Shown: in pieces, positions 23,892 through 36,040 of the stretch | How the letters are laid out: the number at the start of each line of letters is the position of its first letter | How positions within the stretch are numbered: position 1 is the stretch's first letter | Origin: Terfezia claveryi | Taxonomy: Eukaryota > Ascomycota > Pezizomycetes > Pezizales > Pezizaceae | Direction of reading: 5' to 3' | Assembly (NCBI GenBank): GCA_015179025.1 | Contig: WHUX01000064.1 | Coordinates: forward strand, 1 to 64,000 | DNA length: 64,000 nt | Notes under the pieces: generated by a model | What the model was told of the DNA's origin: nothing | The model's input: the letters and a program-made list of their open reading frames with translations, nothing else | The model's database searches: none | Program-made: the position numbers and the translations under genes

Positions 23892-24665
23892 CAGTGAACT
23901 CGCGTTATAAGCAACTATTCTCCGGTCCCGACAGAATTTGTATGGGGAAATAGGAAACTCGGGTTATAGGCAAGTTTCTTAAATATTGGCTTAGTAATAC
24001 ATATAAAAATAAAAAGTTGCGAGATGGTTGCCAGAGGTATTTGAGCCACACATTTACCCCGCATCGTGCGAATTGTTATTCTACAAGTCTGCATCCAAAT
24101 TAGCAGAACCAGTGCTCATTTACCTTGCCTATACCTCCCCCGCTAGGATAAATTGTTCTTGTATTTCGCTAGTGTGTTTATATCTTGTAAGATGTTGATG
24201 AACAAGCTAACTAGTTTGAAGCCGTTATCATGTCATCCAAGGAAGTTCAAACTCGGATAGAGAAAGTGCGTGAAGAAATCCGCACTCAACGTCAAATGCT
24301 GCCCAAACATACGTACATATCAGGAGGATCTTAAGACTCGGTTTGAAGAGAAATATCCGGCCAAAACCATTAGTATTTCACAAATCAGTAAGATTTCTGA
24401 AGCCCAAAAGACCTCGAGTAGTATCAACTACAGAATCTACACAACAACCTAAGATTCAGCCTAAGTATCGAGAAAAGCGGGACATTGAGATTCTACAAGG
24501 CATGGCTCGGGGTGCACACCATCAGACTGCTATCACGGGTTTTTTTAAGCCTCTCTCGGACATATCCTAGTTTTTGACATGTATGTATCTCGCGTTATAA
24601 GAAAACTCGCCCTATAAGCAACTTTTTCCCGGTCCCCAGGAGTTGCTGATAACGCGAGTTCACTG
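23892..24665. mobile_element. Pogo/Tigger-type DNA transposon relic, 774 bp
   Basis: A 25-bp terminal inverted repeat starts CAGTGAACTCGCGTTAT at the left; the right end is its reverse complement with one mismatch, and TA lies on both sides (23890-23891, 24666-24667). Subterminal direct copies of ctataagcaact/cccggtcccc occur near both ends. Inside, plus-strand pieces SSKEVQTRIEKVREEIRTQ and LKTRFEEKYPAKTISISQIS look like the psq/HTH N-terminus of a pogo transposase. The catalytic part is absent. Confidence 0.85.
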
Positions 24666-24669
24666 TATC

Positions 24670-27200
24670 TCGATGAATGAATCAGATTCGAGGCTGTAAC
24701 CGATCACGAGGGCATTGACGTCTGGAGCAGCTTGGAATTAGTGACAACGCCCAGAACGTCCTGAGGCACAAATACTAACGAGTGGCGTCCTGTTCTAGGT
24801 TTTTTGGTCCTATGCGCCCCAAGCATGAAAGGGCAATAATAGTTATTTTTCTTACTGATTTGAACTCAGTTGAATGGATTCTGTCACTCCGCCTTCGAGG
24901 ACTACTTTTGTAAATTAAATTATGGACCCATTCTTACTCTATATACTGTAAGTACACCTTTTACTTGGAAAGAAAAAAAAAATGCCACAATCGCGCCCTG
25001 GCGAGCTACAACATCTCTATCTCCTAGTACTAAGTTACCACCAAGAAGGTGAGTCGTGCAAAAAGTCGGTAGTGTCTGGCTCTAAGGTTTGCTTCGCCGA
25101 AGGCTTCAATTGAAGGGGCTTTCGAGACTCTAAAAAACCATATCTGACTAGTTCATATTGTAAGATTACGAGGTTATATGAGCGAGGAATTGTGAAGAAA
25201 TCGAGTGTGTATATTCAAATATGAGAGCGAAGATGAGAGCTATCAAAGGTATCGCTATAGACTTAATCGCTATGGTCCTTGTGTTCTCTATTCATCTAAA
25301 GAGATTTTTCCTGCGTACTTTCCGGCTCTTTTATCCTTCACAGAATGTGCCCTTTTTGCCATATTCGTCTTCCCTGCATCTTACCCTGTTCTGCCCAGGT
25401 TGCCATTTACAGCTTCGCGTATTCCCCGGGATTATTCCACGTGAGAGTATTCCTACACATATCCTGCACGACTGGCTCCCACCTGGTCATCACCACTAGA
25501 CGTCGACCGTGTTGATATCATACATTTTGCTGTATATAGATTGCTACCCCAGAAGCTATTTTAACATCAATATACAGTAGATACTAAAGCCTTCCTAGTA
25601 GTTATAGGCTCAGCAACGTAATAAGTACCCAGCTATAATCGGGCAGGAGCGGAAGGAGGGGTTGGGAGGAGGGCCTTCAGGACATCCTGGCGAACAACGA
25701 TCCTTGTCAGTTTAAAGATAAATACACCTGACAGGGACCGTTTAATGTTATACCACACCCTTTCCAAAACATCCGTTTATGTTTGCTCTACCCTCCCATA
25801 TGAGTAGTTTAATTCACGCCGACCCGATCCACCACTTCTATAACATGTACTTTTTTGCTGAAATCGCTCCATAGTTCTCACGACCGAAGTGCACGAGAAT
25901 TCGCTCAATCTCAACCTAAACCTCCATACCACACTCTTCTATCATTACAGTACTGGAGGAATAGGGCCTTGGATGCTTGTTTTGTTGTGTATGGGTGCGT
26001 CGGAATTAAGAAGGTAATCCTACTAGTCAAGGAAAACGCGAGTGCCGTTGTTCACTATAAAAAGTTAGCGTTATTAGTTATTACGCGAAGAATAAAGAAG
26101 CAATCTTTGGGGAATCTTCTGGCACGCTCTCTGAAGCAATGAAGATTTAGCAATATATTACTCTTCATGTTTTCGCAAAATTTGAGTCACTGAATGGGAA
26201 ATACTCGTAACAGCTCTACTAGCTGAGCCTACACGAGTCTATTATATCAATCAGTTATCTGGCGACTGGGTTAAGAAGCCAGGCGAAGCAGAGTCTCGCT
26301 TAACCAAACTAGGTCCTGCTTTTTTACTCGATTGTTTGATTTCAAAGTCTGGTTGGGGTTTTCATACAGTTTAGGATAAGAGATATCTTTCATCGTTTTC
26401 AAGATTTTCGTTTATAGGCGATAGGTAGAGTGCCAGATAGACTCATTATGATACCGAATTGCTAGTCTCGAACTACCGAATTGCACACCCTTCTACAACC
26501 CCTTTCATGATCAGTTAAGCACGAGTGTTTTCCTAGTTATGAGTATGGGGACATAGAAAACAGATATAAGGTTGAATGGTATAGCGTAGTACTCTGTAGT
26601 GGTGTAGAGAACATCAGTAGATATTCTTTTGGAATGCCATCCGCGTTGATGTAGGATGTGGTATTCGCACTGATATGCGTGCTCGCGTCGTACAGTAACA
26701 TTGTTATGTTTGAGAATAATAAGCTCGTCATGACGAGCCCCTTGCTTCCTCTCAAAACAGCTAGATATCTAAGTTACGACTTTTCCTTTATAGGATAGAG
26801 AAATTATTAGCGTGTTCTGCTTGAGTGCCTTCCCAATCGATGTCAGGAATAATATTTAAAAATATTAATCAGGTCTCTTGCGTGCACAATAGGCCAATTC
26901 CCTCACGACAGATTTATGCAATAACACTTTTATTCCCCGAACCTACAGGCCCTCGGCAGCTACCCTATTCCAAGCCAACCCCACTAACCTGAAACTACTA
27001 GAAACCATACCAATATTCAGTCATCCCTCAGGACTCAAATACTCCCTACGGCGACGTCAAACCAGTAAAGCCTATTTTCGTCAATTGATGTGCAGCCGAA
27101 TTCCACCTCTTTGGTATGTTGAACCTGCCTCGTAAACCAGCCAACCATCCATATTCCCCAAGCAAACCATTTGAACCAATTTTAACCCCGACCCAGTTGA
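24670..27200. other. Intergenic, no supported gene
   Basis: Only short frames occur here, and none shows a recognisable domain or splice-supported extension. The interval contains one copy of a 32-bp word shared with 40.9 kb and an LTR-like AT-rich stretch near 26160-26350. It may be old repeat debris. Confidence 0.4.
25688..25719 (+). repeat. Dispersed 32-bp repeat, copy 1
   Basis: tggcgaacaacgatccttg followed by tcagtttaaagat recurs at 40902-40933 with one substitution. Outside this block the two loci do not align well. Confidence 0.75.
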
Positions 27201-27208
27201 TTTAAAAA

Positions 27209-30200
27209 TTACCATCCACCACCCCCACCAGCCGATGCTCCCCCATCAACAGCCAACCTCGCTCCCGTCACGTATCGACTCTGTTCTCCTGCTAAAAATA
27301 TGGCAGGCCCAACAACATCTCTTGGTCTCCCCAACCTCCCCAAAAGAGGCACTCCCCGTTCCATCCCTCTTCTTCTATCCATATCCTCTACCCCTTCTTT
27401 CACCATCCTCGTCATTACTGTCCCGGGCAAAATAGCATTGCACCTGATCCCATACTTTCCCAACTCCACCGCCATACTCTGAACCAGTGAAACGATTCCA
27501 GCGGAGGACGCTGCATAGTGTGCCGCTGCCGGGGATGCGGTCATCGATGTTGTTGAAGACACCAAAAGTAGTGAATGATCAGGTATGTCTTGAAAATCCC
27601 CATCCCCTTCCCAGTTGTCCTCATCCAATGCCGTTTTGGTAGCAGACACATACTGTGCCTTCATCTGCCTAGCGCAAGCCTGCACGAACCACATATTGCC
27701 GTTCAAATTCACGTCGACGTGACGTCTCATCAGTTCTGGAGTGATATCCCAGAAATCCCTAAACCAACACATCCCTGCATTTCCAACACCAATATCCAGT
27801 CGCCCAAATTCCTCAACAGCTTTGTGAACAATTTTATGTGAGGTATCGGGATCAGAAATATCCCCGAAAACAACTTCGCAGCGTTGACCCATCCCCCGAA
27901 TTTCCGTTGCAAGAGAGACGATGTCGTCATTAGATGGGTCAGAGACTGTTCCCCAGTAGTGTGCGACAATATGGGCACCTTCACGCGCGAAGCCCAGAGA
28001 CATAGCGCGGCCAATTCCTCGAGATGCGCCTGTCACCGCAGCAACTTTCCCCTCCAGGAGACGAGAACGTAATGAAGCAGTGCCTCCAGTAGATGTGGGA
28101 GTACGTATTGGGGCAATAGGGCTGGAAACGGCTGCATGGTCTGAAGCGACTCCCATTGTTGAATTCCCTTCTTGTGACAAGTATTCCGCCTGATTGGGGC
28201 TTTTACTAGAAGGATCAACACCCCAATCTTCCGCTGTTGGAGATACTGCTTGTGATGCCGCCTGGTGGTTCGGTGAAGTTGATTCAGGGGCATCCCAGTC
28301 GTTTTTCGTTCCATAATTGCTGCTTTTCTCTTGGTTCCACTCGCCCTGTTCTATCCCTCTGGAATCCCACTCATCCCTTCCCTGAAGAGAATTCTCCTTC
28401 CCTTGTTCTGCCCTCCACGCGCATTCTTCTGCACCCCATACATCCTCAGGTTCCCGGGAACCAAGATTTCCCACCGGCGCTAGTGATGGCGGGGGAGGGC
28501 TCAAGGAAATTATCCGCGGCGAGCAGGGTTTAGATTCCGTTCTCGATCTCGACATTGTAGATATCTGGTCCCGTTCTATTATTTTTTCCCGAGTCCCTTC
28601 CCCTTTACTGTTCCCGTGCCTTTGCCTTTGCCTATCTTTAACTCGCCGCCGCTTATCATCAGAAATGGTCACAATGATTTCTCCTCCTTCGGGCGCATTC
28701 GTCTCTAGCTGCGTCGGATGTTCATCGTCATGATGTATGACAAGATGGGACAACATTGAAGATTGTTTTGGAAGTGAGTCCGCGGTTGAAATTAACTCTA
28801 TATCCGCAAGTAAGATACCGACAAAAAACATAAATGTTCATCAGGGAATGGTCGATTATTACTCACGCTGATGGAGATATTGATGGTCCTTCTCCTGTCG
28901 CTCCCGATCTTTTTCTTTCTTTCCTTCGACACTGCTCCGAAGTTGTTCTCTCTCGTCTCGCGTACCCCACCGCTCAATAAACAATGCCTTGATGTGGTCG
29001 AACGTCATATTCTCGGTTTTATCTAATGACCGGGAACGCACAACGGTAAAATTAGAGGATTGTGTTCATTAAAGTCATAGAAACGTCAGAATACATACTC
29101 AACTCAATAGCCCACTTTCCCGGAGTGGTTTTACAATTTGCACCCCAAAGACCAGGATAGTTGAGCGTCTTTACAAACATGCTCCTACAGGCGTCACAGT
29201 AGTGTAGTTAGCTACCGCCCCTTTGCGGGAAAAACAATATAGATAGGGTAGACAATACACATACCATTTTCCGCCACTACTTACTCCGGGGTAAGCCATG
29301 CCCACCAGTTTTTCGAAACGCCGCATATGCGTCCCTGCAGTCACTTTCGGAGTGAACCTCAGTTGTTCCAGTTCCCGCAACGGATTCCCTTTCTGTCCCA
29401 CAGAACTACTCTTTTCCACTGGCCTTGAGCCCTTTCTTTCATGCCCCGGTCGTTCGACAATTTTTTTCCGCTCTTTTTCTTTGCCATGGCCATGGCCCCC
29501 GGAGCCCGATGTGCTGCTGTCATTCTGCCTTGAGGCACTAGCATGTGCGGCTTCCGCAGCAACCACCGCAGGGAGCGACCACCTGTGCACGTCCTTCTCT
29601 GCCCTTGATGTCTCCTTTTCACTATGGTGGTAGTATCGCCCTGTTCCAGCATGCCCCCCGTAGTAATCCTGAGTGCGCGGTTCCTGAAAAGAGTCTCGAG
29701 GAGGGATAGGGGGCAGCGGTGGTCCGGGGGGTATGTAATAGCGATATTGATGAGGATGTGTAATCAGGTGACGGTGATTCATAGCCTGAGACTGTGCCGG
29801 CGGGAATTGTGAATGATTGTATTCGTGATGCTGGGAGGGTCGGATGTGGGTATAATTGCGGTCACGTATCGGAGAGTATCCACGAGGTGAGCCGCCTTCC
29901 TCGTCCGTTGCGTGTTGGTGAGGATCTATAGGAGGTGCATGCGGTGGCACGACAGGCACATTCACCGGTGGTATCCTTTTGTACACACGCTGATAACCAG
30001 AGTGCTGGTGAGAATCCTGGGGCCGCCGGGGCTTTTTCCCAGTTTGACGACCAACAGCCCCGTGGTATCCAACAGGTGATTGTGCTTGTTTTCGTTCGGG
30101 AAACTGCTCCCTTGAAGGAGATGGCTGGTATTGCTCCAAGGCCAGTTGCAAGCTGCTATTATTCGGCGTGATATTGTCTTCACTCGAGCCACCGTGTGGC

Positions 30201-30253
30201 TGGTTGTAGAGAGTAAGGGCAACTGTTAGGTCCGGAATTTTGACGGTGGGGCC
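27209..30253 (-). CDS. Low-complexity N-terminal region fused to an SDR like L-rhamnose 1-dehydrogenase
   Basis: Splicing joins four blocks in one frame: up to 30253-29265, 29184-29099, 29022-28867 and 28797-27209, with introns of 80, 76 and 69 bp in matching phases. The N-terminal half is Pro/His/Gln-rich, probably disordered, followed by a basic stretch and a block with TLNYPGLWGANCKTTPGKW that I do not recognise. The last exon carries a classical SDR domain: VTGASRGIGRA for the cofactor, VGNAG, NAGMCWFRDFWDITPE, GKYGIRCNAILPGTV and a final DGG. These resemble fungal L-rhamnose 1-dehydrogenases. The catalytic YxxxK reads YAASS, so the Lys is missing and activity is doubtful. No ATG lies between the in-frame TGA at 30256 and 29782, so the start is unresolved; an upstream exon or the Met at 29782 are options. 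The 3' end is certain. Confidence 0.7.
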
Positions 30254-30337
30254 TCAAGGAGAGGCAGTGGCTTGAGGGAAGGGTGGATGGTTACTTCGTT
30301 GGATGGTCCTGCCTACTGGGCCTGAGTAGGGGCGAGG

Positions 30338-30344
30338 ATTTATA
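30338..30344 (-). promoter_or_regulatory. Possible TATA box for the SDR-fusion gene
   Basis: ggtataaatcctcgc on the minus strand lies about 85 bp upstream of the open frame. It fits a TATA element, but the transcription start is not shown by the sequence. Confidence 0.35.
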
Positions 30345-30359
30345 CCACCACCCCTTTCC

Positions 30360-31135
30360 AATCCAATTGAGGTGCGTTTGCTCAGTTATATTAAATCGGA
30401 ATATCCGGTATCTGTGCTTGTTTGCTGTTCCGCAAGTGCAAATAAAGCCGTTCTATTGGTGCAGGCTTTGCTTGCTAGGTACTACTTACATCGTCAGTTT
30501 TGCAATCACTATTTACCGAAGGTATCGGAAAATATCACTTACTTCTACAGCCAATCTTGAGAGGATTCCCCTATTGGAGATATAGAAGTGCTGTCGGAGG
30601 TGTTGATCCCACTCTAATTTGACTTAACGAAACCAGCAGCAGATAAGACCGACCAAACAAACTTGTTTCCACTCCGATATTCACACATTAACTCTGGAGG
30701 TAATTTTCGTGTCTCTGTGTGTGTGTGTTTTGCGGCGAGGAGGAGGTAGGAGGTCACCAGTGGCTATATAGTCTAGACCATGGGGTGGAATTCATCTTGA
30801 GCCCTCGACAACCTACTGAAGCTTCACGATATATATACCATACACATGCACCCGCCCAACCACCGGCCCATTCTCACATTGCATTGTCTTATCCCCCCAG
30901 ATCCTAGCATAAGCTTAAGGCCGATAGCTAACCGCGAGCGATTAAACCCATTGACAAGAGCAGGAGTCGTTTCCACTTCCTGCTCGTTTCCACCGTCGAG
31001 AATTTCCGTTTGATGCCAGACGGGGGTGAGTTTACTGCAAGTAGGATATATATACGGCAACTTTTATCTGGCTTGGTGCATGCCTGCCAACTGCTTCCCG
31101 ACATATATTGTAGAGGTTAACGAGCATGGTTATTC
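30360..31135. other. Intergenic, no supported gene
   Basis: Upstream side of the SDR-fusion gene. A short (tg)n run is at 30716-30728. No coding region can be supported; a missing first exon of the SDR-fusion gene could lie here. Confidence 0.4.
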
Positions 31136-31139
31136 ATGA

Positions 31140-31775
31140 TCAGGCCATTCGAAGCACAAGTTTAGGCTCAGTGCTGAATTGATGTCCGCTCCAAGGTCTA
31201 GCCAATAGATACAAGGCAGCAATGAGCATCGATCGCAGAAGCCCAAGAATGGGAATGCGATGCGTTGGGGAGACAAGTGGTGACGTGTAAAGGGTCAAGT
31301 TGCCGGTGGTTGGCTTCGGAGGTCCTTTTCCCATGCAGACACTGTATTTCCGGAAGTCTGCGCTGTTGATACTGTGAATAATGTAGGTAGTAGTGTATCC
31401 CGTCCTTCTTTGGTGAAATGTTGGTAATATGAATACGGAGAGTCGATCCCAGGTGCCTTCTGACCGTGAATGGTTGCATGCAGAATGTAGGGAGGTCGGT
31501 ACTAACAATTAGATAGGGGGAAAGTGGATCAGATGGCGATTTCCATCAAATCGGTTTAACGTACATGCAAGAACCACGGTTTACTCATCTACAACTTTAA
31601 CCAAGGGGTATTCAAAGTTAGGTTGTACGGTGACCCTTGGGTACTTGGTGAAAGCAGAGTTTCGTATATGCACAGCGTATCTCGATTCGTACTTCCCCAC
31701 GTCAAGTTGGGCCAGATATCCGAAGGCTTCGCTCAAGGTTAGGGTTGCCAAGTCTGACAATGTGACTTCGGATGG
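31140..31775 (-). pseudogene. Unrecognised spliced coding-like fragment
   Basis: A minus-strand block from 31775 to 31585 reads SDLATLTLSEAFGYLAQLDV then YESRYAVHIRNSAFTKYPR and VQPNFEYPLVKVVD. A GT..AG intron at 31584-31502 (83 bp) joins it in phase to TDLPTFCMQPFTVRRHLGS and ISPKKDGIHYYLHYSQY. The first block starts right after an AG at 31776, so an exon further upstream is expected, but I found none with a start codon. After about 31330 the frame becomes ambiguous. It could be a partial gene or a decayed copy. I do not recognise the family. Confidence 0.35.
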
Positions 31776-31779
31776 CTAG

Positions 31780-32830
31780 TGATTTACGGCGGTGCAACTT
31801 ACGACGACCTCATTATATATATATATAGACGCTGTAGAGCTACACAAATCCTTCCTGTAGTCTGTGGTGGGTGTTGTGCCAACCAGACTATCCTTCCTGT
31901 ATATAAAACTACTGTTCCTTCAGACTACTTAATGTTCTTCAACAATGCCGGATAGATACTTGCACTGACAACTGCTGATCCCTACTGAGCCTTGTTCATT
32001 CCTCGAGTTGTTCTGGAAAACTTATATGTGTCCTAATCCTAGACAAGATAAAACGGAAGGAGTCGGATTCATTCGGAAGAAGTGCCTGAAACGGTTCAGA
32101 GGAAGCTGGACAATGATATCGTGATACCATGCTCCACTTTTTGCTAGTCCTCGCCTTTCTCTCAAATAGCGGAACTCATAGAGGTTTTAACCCAAACATC
32201 CTTCTTTTGCGATTTCTCTTTTTTACACCTCCGAAATCGACTCATCACTTTCAAACAAGTCTGTACTCTCCTGATTGACACTCAGACTTACTCCGTAGCT
32301 TAGGCTGCCCTCATCGTTATCCCCCACTACTCCTGTGAACTTATCCCTCTTGCCCATTCTCACCTTAAAGAACTTTCAAAACGCTCAGAGCCTTCATCTT
32401 CGATCTCAGTATTAAGCGTTTCCATTCGATGATAAGCTGTTTCTCGCATCGCTAGTGTGCTGCACCTGTACAGGGCACTTCTTGGCTTGAATCAACCTCG
32501 GTGCTTGGCGTTGAGCCACTCATCCTTATCTTAGACTGCAATCTTATCAGATCTTTGCTGATATATGTACTGTACGTTCGTGCATACTTGCTCTCGCATC
32601 GATCTTGCACGTATTTTTTTATTTCTATGTACACTCGTACTTAGTACGACGTACGGCCGGATATACGACCCCGGTATATACACAAAAATGCGCGCGTACA
32701 ACCTAACTTTGAATATCCCTAATAATTACAAATTCTCATAAGCTATCCAAGATACAACCAGCTCAAAGGAGTAACCTTAGTATACATGCAAACCCAAATT
32801 CAATTACCATCGAGCCCCCACCGTCCTCTC
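31780..32830. other. Intergenic, no supported gene
   Basis: Contains a short (ta)n run at 31813-31827. A TGTTG..CAACA-bounded 73-bp stretch at about 31872-31945 could be a chance match. No coding region seen. Confidence 0.4.
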
Positions 32831-32834
32831 TCAC

Positions 32835-34214
32835 CTACCACCCAACCACACCCACAACAACCACAATCACTGCCCCCATCACCGGCCCCCTCACCCACAA
32901 GCTCTTGCCCCCCCCCTCAAATGACGCCGAAATCTGCTCCCCACATCCCGCGCAATTCCCTGGCACCTGCGTCTGCGTCGACTCCGCAAGCTCTGTCATC
33001 AAAAAGTCCCCGAACATGTCAAGATCTAGTTCTCCGTTATTCAGGACTTTTGATGGGACGACAACGGTTGGGTATGGCGCGGCTGTAACTTCGTTAGGGG
33101 TGGTAATGATGACTGCCGTGGTGGTAGTGGCATTGGTAGTGGTTGTGGTTGTGGCTGTGGTTGTAATTGTGGTTGTGGTTGTGGTTGTAGTTGTGGTGGT
33201 CGTGGTTGTGGTACTCGTTGTGGCTACGGTGGTTGTGGTTGGGGTGGTACTGGTGGTGGTTGTGGGGTGCGTGGTGGGCGTCGGGCGGTTGGCGTATGTG
33301 CCGTCTCCGGTTGTGGCGGGTTCTTGCGGGAGGAGGATAAATGACAAGGTGGGGATTTCACCGGGATTGACTGTTTTGGTTGAGGTGGTTGTAGTAGTGG
33401 GGATGGCAGTGGTGGCGGTAGTAGACGAGACTGTCTCAGTTGTGCTAGTTGAGATATTTGAGAAATTAGTATTGGAGGTGGGGCTTTCCGTCACTATTGT
33501 TGTCTCAATTATTGCAATGGGATTGTCAGTACTGGTGTTTGTGGGATTCACAGGCACTAGGGTGGGCACAATCTCGCAAGAAGTAGTTGTTTCCTCCACC
33601 GGTGCCTCCGTGGTAGTTGGTGATGTTGTAGTCAGAGTATCAGGGATAGGCAACACTATCATTGTCACAGTGATAGGACCTTGGGTACTCGTCGTGCTCC
33701 GGGGCTCCTCAACCGGGACGAGGATTTCCGTCGTCTCACAAGGAGGATCACTCTGTGTCGGCTCCTCCACTACCAGCGCAACCGTAGTCGATATCTCATC
33801 GCATGGTGTACTGGTCGTTACCTCCACTGGGACCGGCGCTACCTCCGCCGTCGTCGTTGTACACGGCGTACTAACAACAACATCGCCCTCATTGACCGTC
33901 GTTAAAATTACCACCACCAACGTCTTTGTAACTTGACTCTCCCTCCTCCCCTCATGCTCCTTGCTCGGATTCGTATCTAGGGACTTCTTCCTGACCCTCC
34001 CCGGCCCGTTTACAAGAGATGGGTTCCCTCCTGTTTCTTTATCATCCTCTGAGTTTCCATCTTTGCCAAAGGAATTGCTAGATTCCACTTGCACTTCAGC
34101 GCCAGAGGGGTCTTCGAAGAGAACGATGCCGTCACGGTATGGCGCTGGCACAGCGAGGATCACAGAGGGGAATGTGAGCAAGAGGAAGCAGATTATCGTT
34201 CGAAGGGTTAACAT
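32835..34214 (-). CDS. Secreted Thr-rich GPI-anchored cell-wall protein
   Basis: A 459-residue intronless frame starts with a clear signal peptide (MLTLRTIICFLLLTFPSVILA, cleaved near residue 21-23). A moderately charged region follows with a dibasic RVRKK at about 73-77. The long Thr/Ser/Pro/Val-rich mucin-like body contains six or so short TxPC- or SC-type Cys motifs and a run of about 16 Thr. The C-terminus has paired Cys (GNCAGCGEQ), a Gly-rich ω-like site (GGGK) and a hydrophobic tail with VMGAVIVVVVGVVGW, the layout of a GPI signal. Such proteins are heavily O-glycosylated and held in the fungal wall or membrane. No catalytic domain is visible. The antisense frame over the Thr tract is a codon-bias shadow. 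Confidence 0.85.
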   Translation of the reverse strand: MLTLRTIICFLLLTFPSVILAVPAPYRDGIVLFEDPSGAEVQVESSNSFGKDGNSEDDKETGGNPSLVNGPGRVRKKSLDTNPSKEHEGRRESQVTKTLVVVILTTVNEGDVVVSTPCTTTTAEVAPVPVEVTTSTPCDEISTTVALVVEEPTQSDPPCETTEILVPVEEPRSTTSTQGPITVTMIVLPIPDTLTTTSPTTTEAPVEETTTSCEIVPTLVPVNPTNTSTDNPIAIIETTIVTESPTSNTNFSNISTSTTETVSSTTATTAIPTTTTTSTKTVNPGEIPTLSFILLPQEPATTGDGTYANRPTPTTHPTTTTSTTPTTTTVATTSTTTTTTTTTTTTTTTITTTATTTTTTNATTTTAVIITTPNEVTAAPYPTVVVPSKVLNNGELDLDMFGDFLMTELAESTQTQVPGNCAGCGEQISASFEGGGKSLWVRGPVMGAVIVVVVGVVGW

Positions 34215-36040
34215 TTTGAAAAAGAATGGCTGTAGGCTGGATAAATGAATGGCACTGATCGCTCAAAGAACGCAGTATAAAATTAATAAATAATGAAACG
34301 CTCGATATTGGGGCTTGCCCAGTCCAGTCGAGTAAACGGTAGTAAATAATCAAGGAAAGAAATAAGGAAGGAACAGAAAGGAAATTTAGAAGGTCTTCCT
34401 GAGATCCTCTAACCCCTCTCCTAAATTTCCACAATTCAGACCAAGCTCGCGACTACGAAATAACCGTAGATGTATATATGCTCCTTGCTTGGACCAACGA
34501 TGGCCAATCCTCTCCAACTGAAACAGCACTTCGAAATTCTCAAATATCAAATAAGCCAATCACGTCAAGATCTGCAGCAAGGCCAAATCAGGCGGTCGCT
34601 TGCTGATCGTTATCGATCTTCTAACTAAAAGTGGCGACACCACGGCGTTTTGACTGTGAAGCTCAAAAGGAAATTTTCCGAAATATAAGAGGCAAAGGAA
34701 GGAATGAGAGGACGGGAAGGAGGGTAGTTAGTAGGAAGAGAAAACTTTCAGAAGAGAGGAATCATATGCGAATAATAAATATCAAGGAGGAGATACCAAA
34801 ACGAGGAGAAAAGGGTTCTGCGATGCTTGGTCCCAGCTAAGCAATGGTATATTCTGCACCTCTAGAGCTGCAGGCTTCTCTACTTGGGAGAGGAACAGCA
34901 TAACGGGTGGTAATTGGTGCTAAATCAAAAAAGGGGCGAGGTTTGGGAGGCAAGAAAAGGTCCATTATTGTGCCAACTTTTTTCTTTCTGCATAGTTCAA
35001 GGCCGTGGTGACACTTGTGGCTTTCTTTTGCTTCTATACCCGAGCCATTATTGGAACCCCAAAGGCGTCAGTCAAGGCTGCATATTACGGGGAAGGTGCG
35101 ACTGTTTATGAGACTGCGGCTGTTTGAAGTCCGCTCAGGAGTCAGGCTTGGCATCGTGTGTCACCAGACACATGGCCGATACTGAAACCTTACATAAGCG
35201 ATGGCCGGACGAATAGCCTATTTGTATGAGAGTGCAATGCTTGTTTCATGTCTCGGACTAGTTCGAGATATCAGACGGTCTTTCACCATAGTCCACATAT
35301 GTACTGTATCTAGATAATCTAAGTTTTGCCTCATGGCACATGTCACATGTCGTATAGCAGCTGTTATGGATACGTACTCTGTTTAATCTTTTAACTAAAG
35401 TCAGAGTAACGCGGGAACGCTTGCAAGTGTAAGAGGGTAGAGCAGACAAGGACACCTGGACCTCTCTTACCAATAGACTCGTCTCTACGGTTTCGTTCCT
35501 CTCGCAACTATTTCACCCTCCGGTGCCCCTTCACAATCTAACCATTTTTTATCGGTGAGTTACAAATTTGGTTTGTTCGTGTCGGAGGCTGATTGGTTGA
35601 TAGGGCTACAATGAGTGACGACAGCCATGGAGGAACTGAGGCAAGAAACACAAGGATAAACGCAAGCTGTTCAAGTAGCATACCTACATAGACCTGTTTT
35701 ATCTCGTCCCTTTCTCTAAGGATCTGGTATTTGCACTACCACTGGCCGCTGAACCTCCTGTTATGTAAACCGAAAGTAGGTTCTCCATGCATGTCTCATT
35801 AGATTACGGTATACCCAGGTCACCTTTACTTGCCACCTCTACAAAATTTGTGCAAAAGGTCTCTGATAGTCGGATACGGTATCCCATAACCCGTCGCAAG
35901 ATGAGACGGACGGGGAGTGCTGCATCACTCTAAAATTTGCAGCTGTACCGCTTGTTCTTGGCCCGGTCCGTAATTTTTTCGGCCAAAGTATTTTGCCCCA
36001 GCACTCACTTGGTGCGCGAGGGCTGCTTTTGGGAGTTTGT
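34215..36040. other. Intergenic, no supported gene
   Basis: Upstream region of the GPI protein gene and further spacer. Short frames only, none with recognisable motifs or splice-supported extension. Confidence 0.45.

Noticed and set aside
31872..31945. Short TGTTG...CAACA-bounded stretch that could be a tiny LTR
   Set aside because: Only 73 bp, no partner copy or primer site nearby; the ends may match by chance.
32905..33936. 343-codon plus-strand ORF of almost pure Val
   Set aside because: It is the reverse complement of the Thr/Ser-rich GPI protein; Val codons are the complements of Thr-tract triplets.
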